The notes under the pieces are model-generated. The model was not told where the DNA came from, searched no databases, and saw nothing but the letters and a program-made list of their open reading frames with translations. This document shows, piece by piece, positions 9,682 to 24,273 of a stretch of DNA of 64,000 bases; the first letter of the stretch is position 1, and every line of letters starts with the position of its first letter. Origin of the DNA: Burkholderiales bacterium (GTDB taxonomy: Bacteria; Pseudomonadota; Gammaproteobacteria; Burkholderiales; SG8-39); NCBI GenBank assembly GCA_020848075.1, contig JADLAV010000031.1:154840-218839 (forward strand), read 5' to 3'. The translations under genes were made by a program, and so were the position numbers.

Positions 9682-10494
9682 TCAGCCGAATCGGCCGGTA
9701 ATGTAGTCCTCCGTCTCCTTCTTCTTCGGCTTGATGAAGATCGTGTCGGTGACGTCGAACTCGACGAGCTCGCCGAGGTACATGTAGGCCGTATAGTCGG
9801 AGACGCGCGCGGCCTGCTGCATGTTGTGGGTGACGATGACGATCGTGTAGTCGGCCTTCAGCTCGCTGATCAGCTCCTCGATCCGCGCGGTCGAGATCGG
9901 ATCGAGCGCCGAGCAGGGCTCGTCCAACAGCAGCACCTCCGGCTTCACCGCAATGCCGCGCGCGATGCAGAGCCGTTGCTGCTGCCCTCCGGAGAGGCTC
10001 ATGCCGCTCTGCTGCAGCTTGTCCTTGACCTCGTCCCACAGCGCCGCCTTGCGCAGTGCCCATTCGACGCGCTCCTGCATCACGCGGCTCGGCAGCCGCT
10101 CGTACAGCCGCACCCCGAAGGCGATGTTGTCGTAGATCGACATCGGGAACGGCGTCGGCTTCTGGAACACCATGCCGACCTTCGCGCGCAGCTGGTTCAG
10201 GTCCTGCTTCGGCGACAGGATGTTCTGGGCATCGACCAGGATCTCGCCCCGCGCCTCCTGGTTGGGATACAGCGCATACATCCGGTTGAAAGTCCGCAGC
10301 AGGGTAGACTTGCCGCACCCCGAAGGCCCGATGAACGCGGTGACCTTGCGCTCGGGCACCACGAGATTGATGCCCTTCAACGCGTGGAACTTCCCATAGA
10401 AGAAGTTCAGGTTCCGCACCTCGATCTTGACCTTCTCGCGGGACAGCGCGGGTGCGGCGGCGGGCGCGGGATTTGCGGTGGCGGGCGCGGGCAT
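9682..10494 (-). CDS. pstB: Phosphate ABC transporter ATP-binding protein
   Basis: ATPase that energises PstSCA phosphate import. Walker [10 protein letters not shown], signature LSGGQQQR, Walker B VLLLDEP and the H-loop VTHNMQQA are all present, and the PstB-typical [16 protein letters not shown] region follows Walker A. I take ATG 10494 ([12 protein letters not shown]), 270 residues. The track begins at a TTG at 10521 that overlaps the pstA stop as TTGA, which is possible if coupled. The first 30 residues are Ala/Pro-rich and outside the domain. It is the last gene of pstSCAB; no phoU follows. Confidence 0.97.
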   Translation of the reverse strand: MPAPATANPAPAAAPALSREKVKIEVRNLNFFYGKFHALKGINLVVPERKVTAFIGPSGCGKSTLLRTFNRMYALYPNQEARGEILVDAQNILSPKQDLNQLRAKVGMVFQKPTPFPMSIYDNIAFGVRLYERLPSRVMQERVEWALRKAALWDEVKDKLQQSGMSLSGGQQQRLCIARGIAVKPEVLLLDEPCSALDPISTARIEELISELKADYTIVIVTHNMQQAARVSDYTAYMYLGELVEFDVTDTIFIKPKKKETEDYITGRFG

Positions 10495-10517
10495 TGCGGT
10501 TCGGGGGCTCGATGATG

Positions 10518-11360
10518 TCAATAAGCGCTCGTCTTCGACCGGAAGAGCACGCGCGCCACGATGTTCAGCGCGAGCACGCTGAACGTGATCAGGAGCGCGC
10601 CAGCCCAGGCGAGCTTCTGCCAGTCGTCATAGGGACTCATCGCGAACTGGAAGATCACCACCGGCAGGTTGGCCATGGGTGCGCCGAGGTCGAGGCTCCA
10701 GAACTGGTTGTTGAGCGCGGTGAACAGGAGCGGGGCGGTCTCGCCCGAGATCCGGGCGATCGCGAGGAGGACGCCGGTCACGACGCCGGCGCGCGCAGCG
10801 CGCAGCGTCACCAGGGTGATCACTTTCCATTGCGGGGCCCCGAGCGCGGCCGAGGCCTCGCGCAGACTGTCGGGCACGAGCCGCAGCATGTTCTCGGTCG
10901 TGCGGATGACGACCGGTATGACGATCAAGGCGAGGGCGAAGATTCCCGCCAGCGCCGAGAAATGCTTGGCGTGGAAGACGTAGGCCTCGTAGACGAAGAG
11001 CCCGATGATGATCGATGGCGCGCTCAGCAGGACGTCGTTGACGAATCGCGTCGTCGGAGCGAGCCACCCTTCGCGGCCGAATTCAGCGAGATAGACCCCG
11101 GCCAGGATCCCGATCGGCGTGCCGAGAAGAGTGGCGCCCCCGGCCATGATGAGCGAGCCGACGATGGCGTTCAGGAGCCCGCCCGCGCTGCCGGGTGGCG
11201 GGGTCATCTGCGTCACCACCGCGGGCGTGAGCGCTGCCAGGCCGGCGTCGAACAAGGTCCACAGGATCCACGCCAGCCAGAACAGGCCGAAAGCGGTCGC
11301 CAGCAGCGACACGAACAGGTTGAATCTGTTCAACCAGAGCCGGCGCGCGTAGAGGCTCAT
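10518..11360 (-). CDS. pstA: Phosphate ABC transporter permease PstA
   Basis: Inner-membrane permease that pairs with PstC to form the phosphate channel. 280 residues from ATG 11360 ([14 protein letters not shown]); the track's two extra codons start at a TTG. Six hydrophobic segments are visible: an N-terminal anchor near 15-38, then [52 protein letters not shown] and two more near the C-terminus. The permease (EAA-type) loop is [19 protein letters not shown]. The stop lies at the start of pstB. Confidence 0.96.
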   Translation of the reverse strand: MSLYARRLWLNRFNLFVSLLATAFGLFWLAWILWTLFDAGLAALTPAVVTQMTPPPGSAGGLLNAIVGSLIMAGGATLLGTPIGILAGVYLAEFGREGWLAPTTRFVNDVLLSAPSIIIGLFVYEAYVFHAKHFSALAGIFALALIVIPVVIRTTENMLRLVPDSLREASAALGAPQWKVITLVTLRAARAGVVTGVLLAIARISGETAPLLFTALNNQFWSLDLGAPMANLPVVIFQFAMSPYDDWQKLAWAGALLITFSVLALNIVARVLFRSKTSAY

Positions 11361-11375
11361 GGCCAATCGCCCCCG

Positions 11376-12452
11376 TCACGCCTGGAGGCCTTCCTGCCGG
11401 GCGAGCCGGAGCAGGAGCAGCTTCGAGAGCGAAAGGACGATGAACGTGATGACGAAGAGGATCAGCCCGAGCGCGATGAGCGCGGAGAAGTGCAGCTCGC
11501 CGACCGCCTCGGTGAACTCGTTGGCGAGCGCCGACGCAATCGTGTTTCCGGGTGCGAGGAGCGAGCTGCTGAGACGGTACGCGTTGCCGATCACGAAGGT
11601 GACCGCCATCGTTTCCCCGAGCGCGCGCCCGAGGCCGAGCATGATGCCGCCGATGACACCCGCCCTGGTGTACGGCAGCACGACGTTCCAGACAACCTCC
11701 CAGGTCGTGCCGCCGACCGCGTAGGCCGATTCCTTCAGCACCGCGGGCACGATCTCGAAGACGTCCCGCATCACGGCCGCGATGAACGGAATCACCATGA
11801 CGGCGAGGATGATGCCGGCGGTGAGCACGCCGATGCCCATCGGTGGCCCGCGGAACAGCGCCCCCGCGTAGGGGACCGGACCGAGCACGGAGATCAACAC
11901 CGGCTGGACGTGCTCGGCGAAAAACGGGGCAAAGACGAAGAGGCCCCACATGCCGTAGATGATGCTCGGGATCGCCGCGAGGAGCTCGATCGCGGTGCCG
12001 ATCGGGCGCCGCAGCCATGGCGGCGAGAGCTCGGTGAGGAAGAGCGCGATGCCGAAGCTCACCGGCACGCCGATCAGGAGCGCGATCGCGGAGGTCGCGA
12101 GGGTGCCGGCGATCGGGACGAGCGCGCCGAAATCCTCGGTGACCGGGTTCCACGCGCTGCTGAACAGGAACCGGACTCCGAAGTGCGACAACGAAAGCCA
12201 GCTGCCGGAGGCGAGCGTGACGATGATTCCGCCGAGCAGAAGCAGCACCAGGAAGGCGAACCCCTGCGTGACCGCGCGGAATGCCGCATCCTGCCGGCGC
12301 AACCGCCCGCCCGCGCCCGTGAACGCTGCGCGCGGACCGGACTCGGCGCGCGCTGAGGCGGAGGCGACGCTCTCCAGGCCTGCCCTCACGGCAGACCCGG
12401 AGAGTCGTTGTACGGCGGCGCCGGCGTGCTGCTCATCTTGGTCCGCGATCAC
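11376..12452 (-). CDS. pstC: Phosphate ABC transporter permease PstC
   Basis: Second permease of the Pst importer. The start taken is GTG 12452, overlapping the pstS stop as GTGA (358 residues); a later GTG at 12389 would give about 337 residues, closer to the family norm, so the start is open. Multiple membrane helices begin near [19 protein letters not shown]. The ABC permease loop is [21 protein letters not shown]. The N-terminal 60 residues are hydrophilic, Ala/Arg-rich and not conserved. It lies between pstS and pstA. Confidence 0.95.
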   Translation of the reverse strand: MIADQDEQHAGAAVQRLSGSAVRAGLESVASASARAESGPRAAFTGAGGRLRRQDAAFRAVTQGFAFLVLLLLGGIIVTLASGSWLSLSHFGVRFLFSSAWNPVTEDFGALVPIAGTLATSAIALLIGVPVSFGIALFLTELSPPWLRRPIGTAIELLAAIPSIIYGMWGLFVFAPFFAEHVQPVLISVLGPVPYAGALFRGPPMGIGVLTAGIILAVMVIPFIAAVMRDVFEIVPAVLKESAYAVGGTTWEVVWNVVLPYTRAGVIGGIMLGLGRALGETMAVTFVIGNAYRLSSSLLAPGNTIASALANEFTEAVGELHFSALIALGLILFVITFIVLSLSKLLLLRLARQEGLQA

Positions 12453-13489
12453 TTCCAGATCGGTGCGCCGGACGAATCCTTCAGTCTCGCCTGCCACTCG
12501 TCCTTGATCAGGGCGACGACGCTCTCGGGAATCGCGACGTAGCCCAACTCGGAGGCCATCTTATCGCCGTTCACAAACGCCCAGTCGAAGAACTTCAACA
12601 CCTCGGCCGCGCGGGCGGCATCGGCCTGCGACCTCTGCAGCAGGATGAAGCTCGCGCCGGTGATCGGCCAGCTGTCCGGCCCCGGCTCGTCCGTGAGGAT
12701 CTCATAGAAGCCCGGGGCCTTCTTCCAGTCGGCACCGGCCGCGGCCGCCTGGAACGTCTTCTCTCCCGGCTGCAAGAATTTGCCGGTGCGGTCCGGCATC
12801 TGCACGTGGACCATCCTGTTCTGCTTCGCGTAGGCATATTCGACGTAGCCGATCGCGCCCTTGAGCCGCTGCACCTGCGCCGCGACGCCCTCGTTGCCCT
12901 TGCCGCCCACACCCGCCGGCCAGGCGACCGAAGTGTGCTCGCCGACTTTCGACTTCCATTCCGGACTGACCTTCGACAGGTAGTCGGTGAAGATGAAGGT
13001 CGTACCCGAACCGTCCGAGCGATGGACGACGATGATGTCCGCGGCGGGAAGGTTCGCGCCGGGATTCAGCTTCGCAATCGAGGCGTCGTTCCATTTCGTG
13101 ATCTTGCCGAGGTAGATATCGGCGAGCACCGCGCCGGTCATCTTGAGCTCGCCCGGCCGGATCCCGGCGACGTTCACGACCGGCACCACGCCGCCCATGA
13201 TCGCCGGAAACTGGATCATCCCGTCTCGCTCGAGCTGTTCCGCCTTGAGCGGCATGTCGGACGCGCCGAAATCGACGGTCTTCGAACGGATCTGCTTGAT
13301 CCCGCCGCCGGACCCGATCGACTGGTAGTTCAGCCCGATGCCGGTCGCCTTCTTGTACGCGTCCGCCCACTTCGCGTAGATCGGGTAGGGCAACGTCGCG
13401 CCGGCGCCGGTGATGTCGGCGGCGCTCGCGGCGCCGGCGACCGCGGCGGCGGAAAGCGCTACGCCAAGTGAGATCATCTTCGCGCGCAT
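12449..13489 (-). CDS. pstS: Phosphate-binding periplasmic protein PstS
   Basis: High-affinity periplasmic phosphate receptor of the Pst importer. ATG 13489 follows AGGAGCC and gives 346 residues with a clear signal peptide ([23 protein letters not shown], cleavage before ADITGAGAT). Phosphate-contact motifs [28 protein letters not shown] and [16 protein letters not shown] are intact. The 44 extra residues of the listed ORF are the leader region. It is the promoter-proximal gene of pstSCAB; a Pho box lies about 70 bp upstream. Confidence 0.98.
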   Translation of the reverse strand: MRAKMISLGVALSAAAVAGAASAADITGAGATLPYPIYAKWADAYKKATGIGLNYQSIGSGGGIKQIRSKTVDFGASDMPLKAEQLERDGMIQFPAIMGGVVPVVNVAGIRPGELKMTGAVLADIYLGKITKWNDASIAKLNPGANLPAADIIVVHRSDGSGTTFIFTDYLSKVSPEWKSKVGEHTSVAWPAGVGGKGNEGVAAQVQRLKGAIGYVEYAYAKQNRMVHVQMPDRTGKFLQPGEKTFQAAAAGADWKKAPGFYEILTDEPGPDSWPITGASFILLQRSQADAARAAEVLKFFDWAFVNGDKMASELGYVAIPESVVALIKDEWQARLKDSSGAPIWK

Positions 13490-13541
13490 TGGCGGCTCCT
13501 TGATCAGGGCGTGTGCTCCGGTGTCGCGTTGGGCGGACGAC

Positions 13542-13575
13542 AGTGTAACGGCCGCATGTGACAGCGAGGTTACAG
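13542..13575 (-). promoter_or_regulatory. Pho box and -10 element of the pstSCAB promoter
   Basis: On the reverse strand two direct heptamers CTGTAAC and CTGTCAC are separated by CTCG (13558-13575), the 11-bp-period architecture of a PhoB binding site. Exactly 10 bp further is TACACT (13542-13547), the spacing found between Pho boxes and -10 elements in PhoB-activated promoters, where the Pho box replaces the -35. A third partial copy GTGTCAG lies just upstream. The start codon of pstS is about 50 bp past the -10. PhoB control is an inference from this match. Confidence 0.82.
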
Positions 13576-13690
13576 GGCTGACACGCGGATCCGGGCAGCA
13601 CGTTGCAGACGTGCCGGCCATGGCATGCCCCGAGTGCCGCGCGAACGAAGCCGACGCCCGATCCGCGCCGGGGCCTAGGAGGCGCGCAGG

Positions 13691-15067
13691 CTATGCGTTC
13701 GGACCGGCGACGCCGACGCGCCCGGCGGCCTGCTCCACCGATCGCGCGACCTCGGCCGCGATGGCATGCACCTCCGCGGCATCCTCACCTTCGACCATGA
13801 CGCGCAGCACGGGCTCGGTTCCGGACGGGCGCAGCAGCAGCCGACCGCGCTCGCCGAGCCGCGTCTCGGCGTCGGCGCACGCGCGGGCGATGGCGGGACT
13901 CGAGCGCCAGTCGAACTCGCGAGCGACGCGGACGTTGATCAGCTTCTGGGGGTAGAGTGCGAGCGCGCCGGCGACCTCGTCCAGCCCGCGCCGCTGCTCG
14001 CGCATCGCGGTGAGCACCTGCAGCGCCGACACGATGCCGTCGCCGGTCGTGTGCTTGTCGAGGCAGATGATGTGTCCCGAGTTCTCGCCACCGATCGACC
14101 AGCCCCGCTCGTGCAGCAGCTCCAGCACGTACCGGTCGCCGACCTTCGCCCGCACGAACTCGACGCCGAGCGTCGCCAGCGCCCGCTCGAGCGCGAGATT
14201 GGACATCAGCGTGCCGACCACGCCGGGCACGCTCCCGCCCCTTGCCCGGTTGGCGACGATGGCGTAGAGCAGCTGGTCGCCGTCATACACCGCGCCGTTC
14301 GCGTCGGCCATCACGACGCGGTCGCCGTCGCCGTCGAGCGCGACGCCGAGATCCGCATGGCTCGCACGCACCAGATCGGCGAGCGATTTCGGATGCGTGG
14401 CGCCCACCCGCTCGTTGATGTTCAGTCCGTTCGGGCTCGTGCCGGTGGTCGTCACGTCGGCACCAAGCTCGTGGAACACGTGCGGCGCGACGTGATACGC
14501 CGCCCCGTTCGCGCAATCGACGGCGATCCGCATGCCGCGCAGGTCGAGCGCGGACGGGAAGGTGCTCTTGCAGAACTCGATGTAGCGGCCGGCCGCATCG
14601 TCGATGCGCCGCGCCCTGCCGAGCTCGCCGGAGGGCCGGCACGCGAGCGGGCGCTCGAGCGCGTCCTCGATCTCCTGCTCGATGGCATCCGGCAGCTTGC
14701 CGCCGTCCGCGGAGAAGAACTTGATGCCGTTGTCGGGGTACGGATTGTGCGACGCGCTGATCACGATGCCCGCCTGCAGCCGCAGCGCGCGCGTGAGATA
14801 GGCGACGGCGGGCGTCGGCATGGGGCCGCAGAGCATGACGTCCACACCGCCGGCGGAGAAGCCCGCCTCGAGCGCTGCCTCGAGCATGTAGCCCGAGACG
14901 CGCGTGTCCTTGCCGATCAGGACCGCCGGCCGATGCTCGCCCGCGGCACCGCGGCGCACGAGGACTTCCCCGGCGGCGAAGCCGAGGCGCAGGACGAAGT
15001 CGGGCGTGATCGGCGCCTCGCCGACCCGCCCCCGGATGCCGTCAGTCCCGAAGTATTTTCTGCCCAT
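13691..15067 (-). CDS. glmM: Phosphoglucosamine mutase
   Basis: Converts glucosamine-6-phosphate to glucosamine-1-phosphate for UDP-GlcNAc, feeding peptidoglycan and LPS synthesis. 458 residues, full length. The phosphoserine loop is [13 protein letters not shown], the Mg2+ loop [13 protein letters not shown], the sugar-binding loop GGENSGH and the phosphate-binding loop [12 protein letters not shown]. It begins at ATG 15067 and overlaps the folP 3' end by 26 bp, consistent with the ftsH-folP-glmM operon common in proteobacteria. Confidence 0.98.
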   Translation of the reverse strand: MGRKYFGTDGIRGRVGEAPITPDFVLRLGFAAGEVLVRRGAAGEHRPAVLIGKDTRVSGYMLEAALEAGFSAGGVDVMLCGPMPTPAVAYLTRALRLQAGIVISASHNPYPDNGIKFFSADGGKLPDAIEQEIEDALERPLACRPSGELGRARRIDDAAGRYIEFCKSTFPSALDLRGMRIAVDCANGAAYHVAPHVFHELGADVTTTGTSPNGLNINERVGATHPKSLADLVRASHADLGVALDGDGDRVVMADANGAVYDGDQLLYAIVANRARGGSVPGVVGTLMSNLALERALATLGVEFVRAKVGDRYVLELLHERGWSIGGENSGHIICLDKHTTGDGIVSALQVLTAMREQRRGLDEVAGALALYPQKLINVRVAREFDWRSSPAIARACADAETRLGERGRLLLRPSGTEPVLRVMVEGEDAAEVHAIAAEVARSVEQAAGRVGVAGPNA

Positions 15068-15956
15068 CCCCTGTCAGCCATAGCCACACGGCGAGCGCGT
15101 CGCGCGTCGCCGCAACGTCGTGGACGCGCAGGATTCTAGCGCCGCGCTCGGCGGCGAGCAGCGCGGCCGCGATGCTCGCCGGCATCCGCTCGCCCGCGGG
15201 CCGGCCCGTGATCCATCCCAAGGTCGACTTGCGCGAGAGCCCGGCGAGCACCGGGTAGCCGAGCTCCGCGATCGCGCCGAGCGCGCGTAGCAGCGCGCGA
15301 TTGTGCTCCACCGTCTTGCCGAATCCGAAGCCGGGATCCACCACGATGCGCTCGCGGGCGATGCCTGCCGCGATCGCGGCCGCCGCACGCTCAGCGAGGA
15401 ATCGCTTGACCTCGTCGACCACGTCGGTGTATCGGGGCGACGCCTGCATCGTGCGGGGTTCGCCCTGCATGTGCATCAGGCAGATCGCGGCGTCCGACGC
15501 CGCCACCGCCGCGAGCGCACCCGGCTCGCGCAGCGCGCTGATGTCGTTGATCATCGCCGCGCCGAGGCGGATCGCCTCGCGCATCACCTCCGGCTTCACG
15601 GTGTCGACCGACAGCGGCACCGCGCCGCCGTTCAGCGCTTCGAGCACGGGCGCGATCCGGGCGAGCTCGCGCTCGGCGGACACCGGTGCCGCGCCGGGAC
15701 GGCTGGACTCGCCGCCGATGTCGATGAGATCGGCGCCCTCCTCGATCAGCCGCTCAGCGTGCGCGACCGCCGCGCCGGGCGCGAGCAACCGGCCGCCATC
15801 GGAGAACGAGTCGGGGGTGACGTTGACCACCCCCATCAGCAGCGGGCGGTCGAGGGAAAGGACGAAGCGCCCGCAGCGGAGCGCCCGCGCGGCGGAGTTC
15901 GGGCGAGGCAGCGCCGCTTCGAGCGGCCCGGCCGGGCCGCCCTCCTCACGCCTCAC
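15042..15956 (-). CDS. folP: Dihydropteroate synthase
   Basis: Condenses p-aminobenzoate with the pterin pyrophosphate in folate synthesis; target of sulfonamides. Motifs [32 protein letters not shown] and [12 protein letters not shown] are in order. The start is taken at GTG 15956 with GAGGAG upstream (304 residues). No other plausible start lies before the conserved domain, and the first 30 residues are not conserved. The GTG falls within a heptamer repeat shared with another site in the window. It is 33 bp downstream of ftsH. Confidence 0.96.
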   Translation of the reverse strand: MRREEGGPAGPLEAALPRPNSAARALRCGRFVLSLDRPLLMGVVNVTPDSFSDGGRLLAPGAAVAHAERLIEEGADLIDIGGESSRPGAAPVSAERELARIAPVLEALNGGAVPLSVDTVKPEVMREAIRLGAAMINDISALREPGALAAVAASDAAICLMHMQGEPRTMQASPRYTDVVDEVKRFLAERAAAAIAAGIARERIVVDPGFGFGKTVEHNRALLRALGAIAELGYPVLAGLSRKSTLGWITGRPAGERMPASIAAALLAAERGARILRVHDVAATRDALAVWLWLTGDGQKILRD

Positions 15957-15963
15957 GCCTCAC
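15942..15963. repeat. Heptamer tandem repeat at folP start
   Basis: On the reverse strand GTGAGGC occurs twice in tandem followed by GTGAGGAG. The same 22-bp string recurs at 51627-51648 on the plus strand. Here it overlaps the GTG start and first codons of folP and may also provide Shine-Dalgarno-like sequence. Confidence 0.6.
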
Positions 15964-15989
15964 TCCTCGGCCCCGAGGCGCCGAACGCC

Positions 15990-17873
<1,884 letters not shown>

Positions 17874-17966
17874 TTGCTCTCCTCGTCGGCGGATACTACT
17901 CGCCAGCTATTCTAAACCCAAAAAACCGCCCGACGCAGGTACAACTCCCCACGTCGCATCAACCAC

Positions 17967-18599
17967 TTAGCCTGTGTTCGGGACCCTCGGCCGGCGCGCG
18001 ACGAGATACAGTTCGCTCGATCGCCCGCGCGAGGCGCCCGGCTTGCGCGACGCGACCGATGCGAAGGCCTTCCGCAGGTGCGCAAGCAGTTCCGGGAACC
18101 CGGCGCCCTGAAACACTTTGACCACCAGCACCCCGTCCGGTTTCAGCTGGCGTTGCGCGAACGCCACCGCGAGCTCGGCAAGATGAATCCCGCGCACCTG
18201 ATCGGTCGCAGACACGCCGCTTATATTGGGGGCCATGTCGGAGAGCACAAGATCGGCGCCGCCTGGGCCGACGGCGCGCTCGAGCGCCGCCAGTGTCTCC
18301 GCGGCGGTGAAATCGCCTCGCACGACCCGGACGTTCTCCAGCGGCGCGATCTCGAGCAGATCGACCGCGATCACGCGCCCGGACGGGCCGACCATGCGCG
18401 CGGCGACCTGCGACCAGCTGCCGGGCGCCGCGCCGAGATCGACTACGGTCTGACCTGCGGCGAGCAGCCGCTCCTTCGCCGCGAGCTCGAGCAGCTTGAA
18501 CGCCGCGCGCGACCGGTACCCCAGCGCCTTCGCCCGCTGCACGTACGGATCGCTCACGTGCTCCCGCATCCACGCGCTGCTCGACTTCGAACGCCTCAT
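17967..18599 (-). CDS. rlmE: 23S rRNA 2'-O-ribose U2552 methyltransferase
   Basis: RrmJ/FtsJ enzyme that methylates U2552 of 23S rRNA in the late 50S subunit. 210 residues. The SAM-binding motif is VVDLGAAPGSWSQ; the K-D-K-E catalytic set is visible in RAAFKLLEL, LSDMAPNISG, VVKVFQGAGF and SSELYLVA. ATG 18599 is back-to-back with yhbY, 41 bp apart, implying divergent promoters in a very short space. Downstream is ftsH on the same strand, the classical rrmJ-ftsH pair. Confidence 0.97.
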   Translation of the reverse strand: MRRSKSSSAWMREHVSDPYVQRAKALGYRSRAAFKLLELAAKERLLAAGQTVVDLGAAPGSWSQVAARMVGPSGRVIAVDLLEIAPLENVRVVRGDFTAAETLAALERAVGPGGADLVLSDMAPNISGVSATDQVRGIHLAELAVAFAQRQLKPDGVLVVKVFQGAGFPELLAHLRKAFASVASRKPGASRGRSSELYLVARRPRVPNTG

Positions 18600-18640
18600 C
18601 CGTGAAATGTATCTAGAATCCCTGGCATGGAGCCGTTCGC

Positions 18641-19111
18641 ATGCAGAAGCCGCTCACTCCGGCGCAGCGGCAGGCCCTGAAGGGCCGCGCCCACCGCCTT
18701 GCCCCGGTCGTCCTGATCGGCGCCGGTGGCCTCACCGCCGCGGTGTCGGCCGAGATCGAGCGCGCACTCGCCGCGCATGAGCTCATCAAGATCCGCGTCG
18801 CCGGGGAAGGCCGCGCCGAGCGCGATGCGCTGCTTGCCGAAATCTGCGAGCGCTCCGGCAGCGCCCCGGTGCAGCACATCGGCAAGACGCTCGTCGTGTA
18901 CCGGGAGCACATCGAGCCGCCCGTCCCGCCGGAGCGCCCCGCAGCGTCCGGCCAGCCCGCGCGACCGGCAAAGCGCCTCCGCCCTCGCCCGGCGGCACGC
19001 TCCGAGCCCCGCTCGCGGGTCCGCCGGCAGCCCGGCCGCGCGGCACTGCAGCCACCGGCGCGCGGGGCGCGCATCAAGCGGGCGCGTCGCGGAAAAGCCC
19101 GGCCGCGATAG
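18641..19111 (+). CDS. yhbY: YhbY-family RNA-binding protein (CRM domain)
   Basis: Ribosome-assembly factor with a single CRS1-YhbY (CRM) domain that associates with pre-50S particles. Residues 1-95 form the domain: TPAQRQALKGRAHRLAPVV, the RNA-binding GAGGLT loop (GxxG type), ELIKIRVAGEG, and GKTLVVYRE. Residues 96-156 are a long Arg/Pro-rich basic tail, longer than in E. coli YhbY (about 97 residues) but common in high-GC betaproteobacteria. It is divergent from rlmE and convergent with greA. The 94 bp between yhbY and greA show no strong terminator. Confidence 0.93.
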   Translation: MQKPLTPAQRQALKGRAHRLAPVVLIGAGGLTAAVSAEIERALAAHELIKIRVAGEGRAERDALLAEICERSGSAPVQHIGKTLVVYREHIEPPVPPERPAASGQPARPAKRLRPRPAARSEPRSRVRRQPGRAALQPPARGARIKRARRGKARPR

Positions 19112-19205
19112 TCGAGGTCGTTGCATCGAGACCCGGGGCTTCCCGAGACCATGGACCCGTGGGCAGCAATCGGCCCCGCTCGGCCGACCGCCGCGCTGCT
19201 CGCCG

Positions 19206-19682
19206 CTACTCGTACCTGACGTCGAGGATCTCGTAGCGCTTCACCCCGCCGGGCGCCCGCACCTCGGCCACGTCCCCCGCGTACTTGCCGATCAGCGCAC
19301 GCGCGATCGGCGAGCTGATCGAGATCTTGCTCTCCTTGATGTCGGCCTCGTCGTCGCCGACGATCTGATAGGTGACGCGGTCGCCGCCGTCCTGGTCCTC
19401 GATCTCCACGGTGGCGCCGAACACGCAGCGTCCGTCCGCGTCGACGAGCTTCGGATCGATGATCTGGGCGCTCGCGAGCTTCGCCTCGACCTCGGCGATC
19501 CGGCCCTCGATGAAGCCCTGCCGCTCCTTCGCCGCGTCGTACTCGGCGTTCTCCGAAAGATCGCCGTGCGAGCGCGCGTCGGCGATCGCCGTGATCGCTT
19601 TCGGGCGCTCCACGGTCTTCAACCGGTGCAGCTCGGCGCGCAGCTTCTCGGCGCCGGCCACCGTGAGGGGGGTCTTCTGCAT
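19206..19682 (-). CDS. greA: Transcription elongation factor GreA
   Basis: Rescues backtracked RNA polymerase by stimulating transcript cleavage through the secondary channel. 158 residues. The N-terminal coiled coil carries the acidic tip [15 protein letters not shown], and the C-terminal FKBP-like globular domain includes [14 protein letters not shown]. It lies after carB on the same strand, but a T-tailed hairpin separates them, so it may depend on its own promoter or readthrough. No clear Shine-Dalgarno precedes ATG 19682; the leader contains a repeated GGATTCGCC. Confidence 0.97.
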   Translation of the reverse strand: MQKTPLTVAGAEKLRAELHRLKTVERPKAITAIADARSHGDLSENAEYDAAKERQGFIEGRIAEVEAKLASAQIIDPKLVDADGRCVFGATVEIEDQDGGDRVTYQIVGDDEADIKESKISISSPIARALIGKYAGDVAEVRAPGGVKRYEILDVRYE

Positions 19683-19706
19683 GAGGGATTCGCCGAAGGA
19701 TTCGCC

Positions 19707-19738
19707 AAAAAAGTAAAACCCCGGCGCTGGGGCCGGGG
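19707..19738 (-). terminator. Rho-independent terminator after carB
   Basis: Reverse strand: stem CCCCGGC / GCCGGGG with a 6-nt loop, directly followed by TTTTACTTTTTT. This is the most canonical intrinsic terminator in the window. It starts 24 bp past the carB stop and ends 25 bp before greA, so it should uncouple carAB from greA. Confidence 0.85.
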
Positions 19739-19761
19739 AGAGAGAGGTCGCAAGCGCGTAG

Positions 19762-22966
<3,205 letters not shown>

Positions 22967-22974
<8 letters not shown>

Positions 22975-24100
22975 GGGCTGCCATCAGGTTCACGAACCGG
23001 TCGAACAGGTGGCCGATGTCGTGCGGCCCCGGGCTCGCTTCCGGATGGCCCTGAAAGCAGAATGCGGGCCGGTCGGTGCGCGCGAGGCCCTGCAGGCTGC
23101 CGTCGAAGAGCGACACGTGCGTCGGGCGCAGCGTCGGCGGCAGCGTGCCCGGATCCACCGCGAAGCCATGGTTCTGGCTGGTGATCGCCACCCGCCCGGT
23201 GTCGAGATCCTGCACCGGGTGATTCGCGCCGTGATGCCCGAACTTCAACTTCATCGTGCGCGCGCCCGATGCGAGCCCCATGAGCTGTTGGCCGAGGCAG
23301 ATGCCGAACACCGGGATGTCGGTGCCGTCGAGGATCTCCCGGATCGCCCGGATCGCGTAGTCGCACGCTTCCGGGTCGCCCGGTCCGTTCGAGAGGAATA
23401 CGCCGTCGGGGCGAGTGGCGAGGATTTCGCGGGCCGTCGTCTGGGCCGGGTAAACCGTCACCCGGCATCCGCGGTCGACCAGCATCCGCAGGATGTTGCG
23501 CTTCACGCCGTAGTCGTACGCGACCACCCGGAAGCGGGCGTCCGCACCCTCGGCGTGACCGGCGCCGAGCTTCCAGGCGCCGGCGCGCCACTCGTACGGT
23601 TCGCGAGTCGTCACCACCTTCGCCAGGTCGAGGCCCGCCATGCTCGGGCACGCCTTCGCTCTGGCCACGGCCGCCGCCGCGTCCTCTCCCACGAGGAGGC
23701 ACCCGTTCTGCGTGCCCTTCTCCCGCAGCATGCGCGTGAGCCGGCGCGTGTCGATCCCGGCGATCGCAACGACCTGCTGCGCCCTGAGATAGTCGGAGAG
23801 TCCGCGTTCGGCTCGCCAGCTCGATGCACGGAGCGGCAGGTCGCGCACGACGAGGCCGGACCCGAACACGCGCCCCGATTCCTCGTCCTCGGCGTTGACC
23901 CCGGTATTGCCGATGTGCGGATAGGTGAGCGTGACGATCTGGCCGCAGTAGGAGGGGTCGGTCAGGATCTCCTGATAGCCGGTCATCGCGGTGTTGAACA
24001 CCACCTCGCCGACCGCGAAGCCTGCGGCCCCGATCCCCTCGCCGCGAAACACGGTGCCGTCAGCGAGCGCGAGGATGGCTGGCGGAAACGGCGCGGTCAC
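22967..24100 (-). CDS. carA: Carbamoyl-phosphate synthase small subunit
   Basis: Glutaminase subunit that supplies ammonia to CarB. 377 residues starting at a GTG (24100). The class I amidotransferase triad is visible: the nucleophile Cys in [11 protein letters not shown] and the His/Glu in [11 protein letters not shown]. The N-terminal domain shows [17 protein letters not shown]. The leader between dapB and carA contains a -10-like TATACT and a T-tailed hairpin, so expression may be attenuated or independently started. Confidence 0.98.
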
Positions 24101-24125
24101 GGTGCAACTTCCAGGGGACGATGTG

Positions 24126-24155
24126 AAAACGGGACCGGCGCTCGGCCCGTCCCGT
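24126..24155 (-). terminator. Terminator or attenuator hairpin upstream of carA
   Basis: Reverse strand: ACGGGAC pairs with GTCCCGT; an inner GGC/GCC pair extends the stem across a G-G mismatch, and TTTTC follows. It lies downstream of dapB and its 3' duplicate, and 26 bp before the carA GTG. It could end dapB transcripts or attenuate a carA transcript starting at the nearby TATACT. No PyrR-like leader peptide was recognised. Confidence 0.6.
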
Positions 24156-24167
24156 CTGATGCGGCAA

Positions 24168-24173
24168 AGTATA
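24168..24173 (-). promoter_or_regulatory. Candidate -10 element for carA
   Basis: TATACT on the reverse strand, 5 of 6 to the sigma-70 consensus, lies just past the duplicated dapB tail. No convincing -35 is found 16-18 bp upstream; that region falls inside the duplicated segment. A start near 24160 would place the hairpin at 24126-24155 in the carA leader. Confidence 0.4.
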
Positions 24174-24175
24174 CC

Positions 24176-24246
24176 TCAGCGAAGCCCCAGCACGTCCTGC
24201 ACGTCGTACAGCCCCGGCCGCTTGTCCGCCAGGAACCGCGCCGCGC
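24176..24246 (-). pseudogene. Duplicated 3' end of dapB (fragment)
   Basis: This 71-bp stretch repeats the last 71 bp of dapB (24274-24344), offset by 98 bp, with three differences. Translated, it gives [21 protein letters not shown] and a stop, against ...[10 protein letters not shown] in the real gene (Met to Val). It has no start codon or upstream domain, so it is a non-coding remnant between dapB and carA. Two changes are synonymous or in the stop flank, suggesting a fairly recent duplication. Confidence 0.85.
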
Positions 24247-24273
24247 ACCGGTCAACGAGCGCGCGGCGACGCC

